Below, in pieces: positions 32,011 to 40,913 of a DNA stretch of 64,000 bases (within the stretch, counting starts at the first letter, position 1; each line of letters opens with the position of its first letter). The notes under the pieces are model-generated. The model was given only the letters and a program-made list of their open reading frames with translations. It did no database searches and had not been told where the DNA came from. This DNA is from Henriciella sp. (GTDB taxonomy: Bacteria; Pseudomonadota; Alphaproteobacteria; Caulobacterales; Hyphomonadaceae): NCBI GenBank assembly GCA_030066975.1, contig JASJAO010000008.1, positions 62,001 through 126,000 on the forward strand, in the 5' to 3' direction. The position numbers were made by a program, and so were the translations under genes.

Positions 32011-32964
32011 TTAAATGCTGCCAAGTGCTTTGCCGACAACGACACCGGCGTCGTGGATGGCCTCGCGCACGGTGGTGGAGAAGGCGGTCATATTCATAAA
32101 GCCATGCACCATGCCAGCATGTTCCCTGACCGTAACCGATACGCCGTGGGCGGCCAGTTTCGAGACATAGGCCTGGCCTTCATCCTTGAGCGGATCCCAG
32201 CCGCAGAGCACCATATGCGCGGGGGGGAGACCGGCAAACGCAGCGTCGTCTGCAAACAGGGGCGAGACGCGGGGGTCCATGCGGTCGGTGTCATTTTCAA
32301 TGTAATTGTCACGAAAATAGTCGAACAGATTGGGGGTCAGGAAGAAGCCGCCTTCCTGAAAGGTGAGCTTCTTTTTGCGGATGTCGACAAACTGTACCAA
32401 TGGGTAGAGCAGGAGCTGAAAGGCGGGCATGTGCTGTCCGGTCCGGTTGGTTTCCTGGCAGATAAAGGCGGCGAGATTGCCGCCGGCACTATCGCCGGCG
32501 ACAGCGATGCGATCGGGATCGAACCCAAGCATGTCGCCGCGTTCTGTTGCCCAGGTCCAGGCCGCGAGCGCATCGGCATGTGCAGCCGGGAACTTGCTCT
32601 CTGGTGCCAGTCGGTAGTCGATCGACAGAACCCGGCAATGGGAGCCCGCAGCGAGGCGGCGACAGATAATGTCATGCGAGTCGAGATCCCCAAGAACAAA
32701 GCCGCCGCCATGAAAGAATAGGATGGCCGGGGCCGGGGCGATCCCGGCACCAAGCGGAACATAAAGGCGGGCTTTCAGCGGGCCGTCGGCGCCATCAACG
32801 ATCAGATTGGACATTTCCGCAAGATTGGGCAGGTCACGCTCAACCGAGCGACTGGCGCGATAGAAACTCTCTCGCAAGCCGTCGATGGAGCCTTTCCAGT
32901 CGTCTGGAAAGGCCGGCATTTTCATCTGTTCCGTGAATTTCCGTAGCGTATCTTCAAAACTCAT
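32011..32964 (-). CDS. Alpha/beta hydrolase, hormone-sensitive-lipase type esterase
   Basis: A 317-residue carboxylesterase of the HSL (family IV) group. The oxyanion-hole motif ILFFHGGGFVLGD is near residue 80, nucleophile Ser in GDSAGG near residue 155, acid in WDPLKDEG near 255 and His in MVHGFMNM near 285. No signal peptide, so cytoplasmic, cleaving short-chain esters. ATG 32964 is used; the extra 8 residues upstream are not conserved in type. Single gene. Confidence 0.85.
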   Translation of the reverse strand: MSFEDTLRKFTEQMKMPAFPDDWKGSIDGLRESFYRASRSVERDLPNLAEMSNLIVDGADGPLKARLYVPLGAGIAPAPAILFFHGGGFVLGDLDSHDIICRRLAAGSHCRVLSIDYRLAPESKFPAAHADALAAWTWATERGDMLGFDPDRIAVAGDSAGGNLAAFICQETNRTGQHMPAFQLLLYPLVQFVDIRKKKLTFQEGGFFLTPNLFDYFRDNYIENDTDRMDPRVSPLFADDAAFAGLPPAHMVLCGWDPLKDEGQAYVSKLAAHGVSVTVREHAGMVHGFMNMTAFSTTVREAIHDAGVVVGKALGSI

Positions 32965-33009
32965 GTCGCGACATTGCCGCGATCTCAAGTCAATTTGAAG
33001 ACGAAATTC

Positions 33010-33900
33010 CTAGAAACCGCCGATTTGGCTGATCGCTTCGTTGAACCGGGCTTCGTTCAGATAGCTGGCCATCTCGCCCCACATGCGGCGGCGCGTGTCT
33101 GTGGGCAGGCTGGTCAGGATGCCAAGAGCGCTGCTGCCGAGTTGACAGGCATCGACTTTTCCGATGGCTGCGCGTTGGTCCTGCTCACTCATGCTGCCGA
33201 TCATCATCAGCTGCATGACTTGCGGATCGGCGATCAGTTGCATCATGGAATTCTGGAGCAGGGTTTGATCTTGCGCCGTCAGCGTGCCGTTCCTCACCGG
33301 ATTCTTCTGTCCATCCAGGCGGGCTTTCAAGACCAGGGAATTGAGCTGAATGCCCCACTCATAGGCGTCGCTGCCATAGCCGAACGTGGTTTCAACCTCT
33401 TTCATGATGCGATACTGGGACATGTCTGCGAACTGCTCATAGGTGCTGCCTTTGCACCATTTCGAACGACCATCGGACATGCTGTCGAGACCGGTGCGAG
33501 CATGGTTCAGAATGGCGTCGAAGTGTTTGACATCTGATTTGGCGAGCGTCTGCAAGCCTGAGGGGTCAAGGGCATTAAACACCATCATCACCAGCTCATT
33601 CTTGTCCGCCCCGTTTTCGACCGCCATCTCGGCATCGATCTCCAGGTCAAGCGCCGCATCCGGGTCTGTTTGCTCGAGCAGGGTGAAGAACTCCCTCGTG
33701 TGCGGGTCGTTCAGCTGCGCGAGCAGGACATTGTCGGTGGAGGTCAGCTTCATATCCGGCAGACCATCTGACTTTTTCGAACCGATCGGGATAAGGAAAG
33801 CGATACAGAATGCGAGCGCGACAACCCCGACAAAGATCGCGCCAAAGACTAGATTAGAGTCTCCACCGGAGATTGAGTGGCCTTTACTTGCATCATACAT
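33010..33900 (-). CDS. Membrane-anchored protein, paralogue A of a tandem pair
   Basis: A 296-residue protein with a single N-terminal helix (about residues 18-40) and a helical periplasmic domain. It shares with the next gene (33997-34854) a set of features: a conserved WC pair (SKWCKG), then DAYEWGIQLNSL, then VDACQL and LPTDTRRRMWGE. The two cysteines could form a disulfide. No family is recognised. The pair lies in the same orientation, with 96 bp between them. Confidence 0.7.
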   Translation of the reverse strand: MYDASKGHSISGGDSNLVFGAIFVGVVALAFCIAFLIPIGSKKSDGLPDMKLTSTDNVLLAQLNDPHTREFFTLLEQTDPDAALDLEIDAEMAVENGADKNELVMMVFNALDPSGLQTLAKSDVKHFDAILNHARTGLDSMSDGRSKWCKGSTYEQFADMSQYRIMKEVETTFGYGSDAYEWGIQLNSLVLKARLDGQKNPVRNGTLTAQDQTLLQNSMMQLIADPQVMQLMMIGSMSEQDQRAAIGKVDACQLGSSALGILTSLPTDTRRRMWGEMASYLNEARFNEAISQIGGF

Positions 33901-33996
33901 GTCCGAAATCCAGATCTGCCCGTAGTCACAGGAAGGTCTCAGAAAAAGGCTTGGAAAGTCTTAGGATTGCGAACGAAATTCCTAACAAGCTGTTCA

Positions 33997-34854
33997 TCAG
34001 ATGAAGAAGAAGCTGGTCAGCACAGCCAAGGCATAGGGGGTGTTGCCGTAAAAGGTTTCGGGCAGAAGTTCCGCCAGAATCCGGCCGCGCGTATCGGTCG
34101 GGAGTTGGCTGGAGAGGTCGGCCATGGCGAGACTGAGTTCACAGACATCGATCGCTTCGATTGCCTCACGCATTTTGTCGTAACTCTGCCCTTCGGCCTG
34201 ACTGAACGCGGCAATCGAGAGTGCCATGACCCAGTTTCTTGTGCCCATGGCGCGCCCCTGATCCTGCAGGATCAGCTTGTCGCGGTAGGTGCGCTGGCCG
34301 TGTTGAACCGGACGGGCGCGGGCGGAGACGATCGCGTCAAGGTAGAGGTTCGCAAGCTGTGTGGCCCAAGCGTAAGCGTCATCATCACGAGCGAAGGTCT
34401 CGATCAGAACTGGGATCAGCTCGGTTTCATTGAGGCGGACATAGGTCTCGACCTGCCCAGCCTCACACCAGGTTGAACCGCTGTCTTGAAGTTTTTGGAC
34501 ACCGTCTCTGAAGTGGGTGACCAATGTATCGAAATCAGTCGTGGAGGCGTAGCGCAGGCGTGGGGCCTCGAGCTTGAACAGATGGAGCGCTGACTGAAGC
34601 AGGACTTCACGACGCTCGCCTGATGGCGACAGGGCGAGAACGCGGCGTGTTTTGTCGGCAAGTTCCGGTGAGGCTGTGTCAAGACGCTGGAGAAAGACCG
34701 GTTCGTCCACAAGAAGCGGCGCGGTTTCTGCCATCTGTGTGGAGGCGCCTCGCTCGGGTCCGGTGAAAACCAGACCAAGCCCTGCCAGCAGAACACAGGC
34801 GAGGACAATCAGGCCGGTTTTCAAGCCGGTTTGGCGGGCAGGGTTCTGCGGCAT
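33997..34854 (-). CDS. Membrane-anchored protein, paralogue B of a tandem pair
   Basis: A 285-residue protein with an N-terminal anchor (about residues 14-32). It repeats the signature of paralogue A in the same order: STWCEA, DAYAWATQLANLY, IDVCEL and LPTDTRGRILAE, while the rest has diverged widely. An old duplication of an unrecognised periplasmic helical family is the simplest reading. The C-terminal FFFI end is hydrophobic. No function is claimed. Confidence 0.7.
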   Translation of the reverse strand: MPQNPARQTGLKTGLIVLACVLLAGLGLVFTGPERGASTQMAETAPLLVDEPVFLQRLDTASPELADKTRRVLALSPSGERREVLLQSALHLFKLEAPRLRYASTTDFDTLVTHFRDGVQKLQDSGSTWCEAGQVETYVRLNETELIPVLIETFARDDDAYAWATQLANLYLDAIVSARARPVQHGQRTYRDKLILQDQGRAMGTRNWVMALSIAAFSQAEGQSYDKMREAIEAIDVCELSLAMADLSSQLPTDTRGRILAELLPETFYGNTPYALAVLTSFFFI

Positions 34855-34878
34855 TGCCGAAACCTAGCCCAGAAAGGG

Positions 34879-36735
34879 TTAAAGCTGAACCACGCCCGGG
34901 CCGGGTTCGTCGACAAACAGGCTGGCGACCAAGTCTGCGCGGCGATCTTGAACCAGGCGCTGGTTCACATAGCCTTTGTCCGTGATCTCGCCAGCATCAA
35001 TGGAGGGCGGTTCGGTCAGGATCAGGAAGCGCTTGATCCGGCGGGAGGAGCCCGGCTCCGCGGCGTTAAACGCGCCGATCTTGGCGGCGATGTCTTTGGT
35101 CAGGCTGGTAAACGCGGCGACCTGATCGCCGCCGGCGGCTTTGACATAGTCTTCGAAGGCACCGGGAGAGGGCCACAACATGGCGCCGATGAAGTTCTTG
35201 TCCTGACCACAGATCACGCCGTCAAAGACGAGCGGTGAACAAGCGGCCACCAGGTCCGGGCGGAGCGTACCGACACTGACCCAGGTGCCAGAAGAGAGTT
35301 TGAAGTCTTCGCCGACCCGGCCGTCAAAAATGATGCCCTGATTGGGGTCGCTCTCGTCTACGAACTTGGCGGCATCACCGAGGCAGTAATAGCCTTCCTC
35401 ATCGAAAACCTCGGCATTCTTGTCCGGCAGATTGAGGTAGCCGGGCATGACAGTGGGGCCTTTGACGCGCACCTCCAGCTTGCTGCCATTTGGCACCAGT
35501 TTCAGCGTCACTCCGGCGATGGGCAGACCGATCAGGCCAACGCGTTCTGCCTCCCAGTGGACCACAGTGATGCCTTGAGTTTCGGTGGCGCCATACATGG
35601 TAATGATTGGAATACGCCGTCCGGTGGCTTTGATCGCGAGGGCCTGTAGACGGTCATAGAGATCGTCTGACAATGTGGCACCGCCATAGCCGATCTGACG
35701 CATGTTTGCGAAGAAGGCCTGCAAGAGCTCGTCATCCTCTTCCATGGCTTCGGCCAGCATGGCGAGTGCGATCGGTGCCGTCCCGAAGGTCGAGGGTTTC
35801 GCGTCGCGGACATTACGAATGGTTTCGTGGAACAGGGCCGGGGTTGGCTTGCCGCCATCAATCCAGAAGGTCGCGCCGCTCCAGAGCGCCCCGTTAAAGT
35901 TCACATTCGACCCAGAAATGTGGTTCCAGGGCAGCCAGTCGAGAAAATTGTCGACCTGGTCAGGATCATAGTCCGGGTCGCGGCTGTCATCGCGCAGGCC
36001 CTCGACGCCAGCAATCATCGAGCACATCGCGCCTTGCGTGGTCGGAACCGGTTTCGGCATGCCGGTCGAACCTGATGTGAACAGATATTTTCCGATCGAG
36101 TCGTCGTTCAACGCTTTGATCGCCTGGTCGACCGCCGGGGTGACCGGGGTCTGGATAAGGTCGTCGTAGGCTTTCACCTCACCGCCTGCGCCGTTTACCG
36201 CAACGACGGTGCAGCCATGCTCGCCAAGTGCAGCAAGGGCGGGTTCAAAGGGTTTCAGATCCTGAACAAAAATGACTTTTGGTCGAACGGTTTCAAAACA
36301 GTGTTTCAGTTTGGCGAAGTCCGTCGACATCAGTGAGTAAGGCACAGAAATCGGCGCAGCGGGGGCGCCGATGGCCATCGCCCCCATGATCACAAGTGCG
36401 CTTTCAATCGAATTGCCCGACAGGATCATGACCGGTGCGTCAGGGCCCGCCCCCATGTCGAGAAAAGCCTGAGCCAGAGCGTCGCTCCGGGCTTTGCCCT
36501 CGCCATAAGTCACGGCTTCCCACTCGTCAGTCTGCGGGTTGCGTTGTTTCAGCCAGGGGCGATCTGGATGTTCGCCTGCGCGCATGGTCAGCGCGGCAGG
36601 AATAGACGGCGGACGCTCGCCCGGCGCGTGATGCTGGCGAAGATAGACTGTGCCGTCTGGCTTCCGAATACACTCAATGTCCGGTGCTTTTTGCGCCAAG
36701 GGTCGAAAGGCAGGTAGCGAAGATGCGTCGGCCAT
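34879..36735 (-). CDS. Acyl-CoA synthetase, feruloyl-CoA synthase-like
   Basis: A 618-residue ANL-superfamily adenylating enzyme. The P-loop-like motif LFTSGSTGMPKPVPTT is near residue 220, the adenine-binding YGATETQG near 385, and the domain hinge region FDGRVGEDFKLSSGTWVSVG near 480; this last wording and the length match the feruloyl-CoA synthase group (activation of hydroxycinnamates or related aromatic acids with CoA). ATG 36735 has GGGAG about 7 bases upstream; ATG 36771 is weaker. No enoyl-CoA hydratase/vanillin gene is adjacent, so the substrate is open. Confidence 0.78.
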   Translation of the reverse strand: MADASSLPAFRPLAQKAPDIECIRKPDGTVYLRQHHAPGERPPSIPAALTMRAGEHPDRPWLKQRNPQTDEWEAVTYGEGKARSDALAQAFLDMGAGPDAPVMILSGNSIESALVIMGAMAIGAPAAPISVPYSLMSTDFAKLKHCFETVRPKVIFVQDLKPFEPALAALGEHGCTVVAVNGAGGEVKAYDDLIQTPVTPAVDQAIKALNDDSIGKYLFTSGSTGMPKPVPTTQGAMCSMIAGVEGLRDDSRDPDYDPDQVDNFLDWLPWNHISGSNVNFNGALWSGATFWIDGGKPTPALFHETIRNVRDAKPSTFGTAPIALAMLAEAMEEDDELLQAFFANMRQIGYGGATLSDDLYDRLQALAIKATGRRIPIITMYGATETQGITVVHWEAERVGLIGLPIAGVTLKLVPNGSKLEVRVKGPTVMPGYLNLPDKNAEVFDEEGYYCLGDAAKFVDESDPNQGIIFDGRVGEDFKLSSGTWVSVGTLRPDLVAACSPLVFDGVICGQDKNFIGAMLWPSPGAFEDYVKAAGGDQVAAFTSLTKDIAAKIGAFNAAEPGSSRRIKRFLILTEPPSIDAGEITDKGYVNQRLVQDRRADLVASLFVDEPGPGVVQL

Positions 36736-36945
36736 AGGTGTCTCCCAGAAATGTCTTGTTTCTTCAGACATACGCGATCTTCACGTTTCGCCAAACCGAT
36801 GCCTTCGGGGCAGTTTGTCCAAACTCGGGAGAGAAACGGCTTCGGTGCTACAGAAATGAACGGGATCTGAAGACGGCTCTGCAAACACGTTCAGGGTAAG
36901 TGTGATGTCTGTCGACCAAACCTCGTCAGATCGGAGTAGAGATCC

Positions 36946-37872
36946 ATGACCAAGATATTTTCGCGTGGCGCAGCCTTACTTGCGCTGGCCGTGTCCGCTT
37001 TCGCCCTGTCTGCGACCGCGCAAGGTCGCGGCTATGGGGAAGTCATTGTGTTCAAGGACCCGGGCTTTCGCGGCGCAAGTCTGGCGATAGGCGGGGCAGT
37101 TCCGAACCTCGCCTATGAGCGGTTCAATGACACGATTTCCTCAATTGAAGTCCGCGGGGCTTGGGAAATTTGTACAGATCCAGACTATCGCGGACGGTGC
37201 AAGATCGTCGAAGGCGGCGTCCATCGCCTCGCTGACATTCGCATGAACGACAATATCACGTCGCTGCGTCCGGTGAGTGGCCGGGCCTTTCGACATGACC
37301 GTAAGGATTATCGCTCACGCGATTATGGCTACAGTGATTATGCGCCCCGGCGCGGCAGCGGCGCGGTGACCCTGTTCAAGGACCCTAACTATCGCGGCGG
37401 GGCCATCGACATCGATTATGCTGTGCGCAACCTCAAGGACCTGCGCTTTAACGATACGGCCAGTTCCATTTCGATCCAGTCCGGCACCTGGCTGGTGTGC
37501 GAGCACCCGGATTTTCGTGGCCGGTGCGAAGTGGTCGAGGGGGGCGTGCCGCATCTGAGTATCTTTGGCCTGAATGACCGGATTACATCGCTGAAACGCT
37601 ATCGTGGCGAGCGGGCTGGTGGCGGGCGGGGTTACCGTGACAATGTTGGCTATCAGCCACGGGATCGCCGCGATTATCGCAGAGATGACGGCTATCGCGA
37701 AGGTTACGGGCCGCAGACGGTCCAGTTTGATCGTCCGCGCGATGCCTATGGCAATCGCATTCCAGCCCGCAAACGGGCCGCGCGTCGGTTCTGCCGTGAT
37801 CAGGGCTTTTCACAAGTGGTCGAGATCGAGACCCGCGGCGATTATCTCGCCTGCGTGGTGTGTGCTTACTAA
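36946..37872 (+). CDS. Secreted beta/gamma-crystallin family protein
   Basis: A 308-residue secreted protein (signal peptide about 1-25, ending SATAQG). It carries two complete beta/gamma-crystallin domains, each of two Greek-key motifs: FKDPGFRG, TDPDYRGRC, FKDPNYRG and EHPDFRGRC mark the four motifs. Each is followed by a calcium-site consensus N-D-x-x-S/T-S (NDTISS, NDNITS, NDTASS, NDRITS). An Arg/Tyr-rich linker and a C-terminal Cys-containing segment follow. It should bind Ca2+ outside the cytoplasm. Start supported by GGAG 9 bases upstream. Confidence 0.85.
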   Translation: MTKIFSRGAALLALAVSAFALSATAQGRGYGEVIVFKDPGFRGASLAIGGAVPNLAYERFNDTISSIEVRGAWEICTDPDYRGRCKIVEGGVHRLADIRMNDNITSLRPVSGRAFRHDRKDYRSRDYGYSDYAPRRGSGAVTLFKDPNYRGGAIDIDYAVRNLKDLRFNDTASSISIQSGTWLVCEHPDFRGRCEVVEGGVPHLSIFGLNDRITSLKRYRGERAGGGRGYRDNVGYQPRDRRDYRRDDGYREGYGPQTVQFDRPRDAYGNRIPARKRAARRFCRDQGFSQVVEIETRGDYLACVVCAY

Positions 37873-37884
37873 GCCAATCTGACC

Positions 37885-39723
37885 TTAGCCTGTCAGACCC
37901 GAACTGCCCTCGAATGGGTCATGTTCAGCCACCATATGGCCCGGAGCGACTTCGATCAGCTTTGGGGCATACTGGTCTGCATCGGCATCATCGATGAGTT
38001 TCGATTTCAGGAAACGCAGCGGCGCACGGGTGTCGAGCGGGCTTGGCAGGTCGCCTTCCAGTTTGACTTTAACCCGGCTGCGTTCGGCTTTCGGGTCGGG
38101 GGCCGGAACCGCTGAAATAAGAGCGCGTGTATAGGGGTGGCGGGCGTCCTCGTAGATTTCCTCACGACCTGCAATCTCCACGACTTTGCCTAGATAGAGG
38201 ACCATCACCCGGTGCGAGATTTCACGCACAACTGACAGGTCGTGACTGATAAAGATCATCGCAAGATCAAATTCTTTTTGAAGTTCAATCAGGAGATCGA
38301 CGACCTGGGCTTGTACCGAGACATCAAGCGCGGAGACCGCCTCGTCACACACGACCAGTTTGGGATCGAGAATCATCGCACGGGCAATGCCGACCCGCTG
38401 GTTCTGCCCGCCGGACAGTTCATGCGGGTAGCGATTGATCAGCGCCGGGTCGAGGCCGACACGCGGCATAATTTCGGCGACTTTGGCTTCGCGTTCGGTC
38501 TTGCTCAGATGGGCAGCGTGAACCGTCAGCGGCTCTGCGATCGAGTTGCCAATCGTCATACGCGGATCAAGGCTCGCCATCGGGTCCTGAAACACGATCT
38601 GCAAGTCGTCGCGCAGGGCGTTCATCGTCTTGCGGTCGGCCTGAGAGATGTCTCGCCCCATCCAGGCGACCGTGCCTGAGGTTTGTGGCACCAGTTTGAG
38701 CACGGCGCGGGCGAGCGTGGACTTGCCGCAGCCGCTTTCACCAACCACGCCAAGGGTTTCGCCCGGGCGAAGATCGAAACTGACCCCGTCAACGGCCTTG
38801 AGCGGCTTTGTCTTGCCGAACAGACCGCCGCCAACATTGATCGGGAAGTGGACTTTGAGGTCCTGGGCCGTAAGGATGGGCTCGACGCTGGCATCCGGGG
38901 CCTTGCCGAGGCTTGGCCGACCTTCGCGATTGGGCTGATCAATCCGCGGCACGGCTTCCAGCAGCATTTTTGTATAGTCGTGCTGGGGATTGTAGAAAAT
39001 ATCGTCTATACTGCCGGTCTCGACAATTTCACCATGACGCATGACCACGACGCGGTCACACATACGGGCCACGACGCCCATATCGTGGGTGATCAGCGCA
39101 ATGCCGGTGCCGGTTTCGCGTTTCAACTCGTCCATGAGATCCAGGACCTGTGCCTGGACGGTGACATCCAGCGCAGTGGTCGGCTCATCAGCAAGCAGGA
39201 GTTTCGGCCCACAGAGCATGGCGATGGCCACCATCACACGCTGTCGCATGCCGCCGGACAGCTCATGCGGGAACTGATCCATACGTCGGCGCGCTTCCGG
39301 GATACGGACATGTTCGAGCCAGTCGACGCAGACTTTGTTCGCCTCTTCCGTGCCCATGCCTTTGTGGAGTTTCAGCACTTCCCGCATCTGGGCACCAACC
39401 GTCATGTGTGGGGTCAGCGAGGTCAGCGGGTTCTGGAAGATCATCGACATCTTGTCGCCGCGAATGTCACGCAGCGTCTTGGTGTCGGCTGAGAGCATGT
39501 CGGTGCCGTCAAATATGACTGAGCCGGTGGCGGTGCTATTGTCAGCAAGCAGGCCCATGGCGGCCAGAACCGTCTGGGATTTGCCGGAGCCGGACTCGCC
39601 GACAATGCCGAGGCATTCTCCGGCGGCGACTTCGAAATTGGTGCCTTTCACCGCCTGAACCGTGCCGTCAGGTGTATCAAACTCAACCTTCAGGTCGCGG
39701 ACGGTCAGAATAGGCGTGGTCAC
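37885..39723 (-). CDS. Fused peptide/nickel-type ABC ATPase (DppD-DppF / YejF-like)
   Basis: A 612-residue protein with two oligopeptide-type ABC ATPase domains. Domain 1 has GESGSGKSQT, LSGGMRQRV and LLADEPTTALD; domain 2 has GESGCGKST, LSGGQNQRV and LVVCDEAVSALD (Ala in place of Pro). The OppF-like C-terminal part with GDLPSPLD is present. It energises a Dpp/Opp/Yej importer, but no permease or binding-protein gene is adjacent, so its partners are elsewhere. Single gene, convergent with the crystallin gene. Confidence 0.87.
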   Translation of the reverse strand: MTTPILTVRDLKVEFDTPDGTVQAVKGTNFEVAAGECLGIVGESGSGKSQTVLAAMGLLADNSTATGSVIFDGTDMLSADTKTLRDIRGDKMSMIFQNPLTSLTPHMTVGAQMREVLKLHKGMGTEEANKVCVDWLEHVRIPEARRRMDQFPHELSGGMRQRVMVAIAMLCGPKLLLADEPTTALDVTVQAQVLDLMDELKRETGTGIALITHDMGVVARMCDRVVVMRHGEIVETGSIDDIFYNPQHDYTKMLLEAVPRIDQPNREGRPSLGKAPDASVEPILTAQDLKVHFPINVGGGLFGKTKPLKAVDGVSFDLRPGETLGVVGESGCGKSTLARAVLKLVPQTSGTVAWMGRDISQADRKTMNALRDDLQIVFQDPMASLDPRMTIGNSIAEPLTVHAAHLSKTEREAKVAEIMPRVGLDPALINRYPHELSGGQNQRVGIARAMILDPKLVVCDEAVSALDVSVQAQVVDLLIELQKEFDLAMIFISHDLSVVREISHRVMVLYLGKVVEIAGREEIYEDARHPYTRALISAVPAPDPKAERSRVKVKLEGDLPSPLDTRAPLRFLKSKLIDDADADQYAPKLIEVAPGHMVAEHDPFEGSSGLTG

Positions 39724-39825
39724 GTGGGCTTGGCTCTCTTTTTACAATGGCCGCAGAGGGCGTGAGCAGGGTCGCTTTGTCAAGCAGGCGCGGCAGCGGC
39801 TTAGCGCCTCGCGATACAGCTATGG

Positions 39826-40809
39826 TCAAGCAAGATAACGAAGGTTGCGCAGACCTGCGGCTTCGTAGACATCGTCCAGAACCTTTTGTTGGCGCAGGAT
39901 CATCTCGCCTTCGGTGGGCAAGTCTGTCCCAAGCTCGATCGCGCGGATGACGGCAGCGAGCTGATAGGAATAGGTGCTGATCGGGCTGATCTCTGCCTGG
40001 CTGCCATCACTGCAGGCAAGAGAGGCGCCGCCATGCGGAGCAAGGGCATTGCGGAACGTGATCTCGCCCTGTGTGCCTTTGATGATGAGATCGGCTCGGA
40101 ACTTCACGCCTGCGGCCATGCTACAGGACAGATTGGCGGTTGCACCATCCTTGAAGGTCAGAACCGCATTCATGGTCTCATCAACGCCGGTCGGCGTGAG
40201 GTCTGCGCGCGCCTCCACTGATACAGGTGCCTGCCCCATCACAGACAAAGCCCAGTGCAGCGGATAGCAACCGAGATCCATCATCGCGCCGCCGCCGGTT
40301 TCGACCTGGTGGCGGATCTCGTGGCCATTATCCTTGATTGCGACATCGAACACCGCATCAATCTCTTTGATATCACCGACTTTGCCTTCAGAAATCCAGT
40401 CGAGACAGGTGCGGAAGGCGGGGTGATAGCGATAATGGAACGCTTCGACCAGGCGCTTGCCGGAGGCGTTGGCTGCCTCAAGCATGGCCTCGGCTTCCTC
40501 TGAATTCATCGCAATGGGCTTCTCACACAGGACATGTTTGCCCGCGTTCAGCGCCTTGATCGTCCAGTTGGCATGATGGTTGATCGGCAGCGCATTGTAG
40601 ACAACATCCACGTCACTTGCGGTGATAAGCTCATCATAGCTGCGGAAGACTTCTGGTATATGGTGGCGCGACGCAAAGGCGGCGGCGCGTTCCGGATCGC
40701 GGGCGGCGACACTGACAATCTCTGCATGTGGAATGACGCGGGCTGGATCGATGACCGCTTTCGGCGTAATGCGCGCGGCCCCGAGCAGGCCGATGCGGAG
40801 GGGTGTCAT
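39826..40809 (-). CDS. Gfo/Idh/MocA family oxidoreductase
   Basis: A 327-residue NAD(P)-dependent dehydrogenase. N-terminal Rossmann fold: LRIGLLGAARITPKAV near residue 5; the conserved EKPIAMN lysine motif is near residue 92; the second-domain catalytic area has METGGGAMMDLGCYPLHW near residue 165, with GCY and HW typical of trans-1,2-dihydrobenzene-diol / glucose-fructose oxidoreductase-like members. ATG 40809 begins the domain. The substrate is probably a sugar or polyol but unknown. Divergent from the Fe-ADH gene. Confidence 0.84.
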   Translation of the reverse strand: MTPLRIGLLGAARITPKAVIDPARVIPHAEIVSVAARDPERAAAFASRHHIPEVFRSYDELITASDVDVVYNALPINHHANWTIKALNAGKHVLCEKPIAMNSEEAEAMLEAANASGKRLVEAFHYRYHPAFRTCLDWISEGKVGDIKEIDAVFDVAIKDNGHEIRHQVETGGGAMMDLGCYPLHWALSVMGQAPVSVEARADLTPTGVDETMNAVLTFKDGATANLSCSMAAGVKFRADLIIKGTQGEITFRNALAPHGGASLACSDGSQAEISPISTYSYQLAAVIRAIELGTDLPTEGEMILRQQKVLDDVYEAAGLRNLRYLA

Positions 40810-40913
40810 ACTCAAAGTCTTGTATCCTTCTGCCCTTGGGAGAGGCGTTGCTCTCCTTGCTTTCATAGGCTTTGTAGCCTGCAGAAGGAAACACGCCAGC
40901 CCCGGAGACCGCC

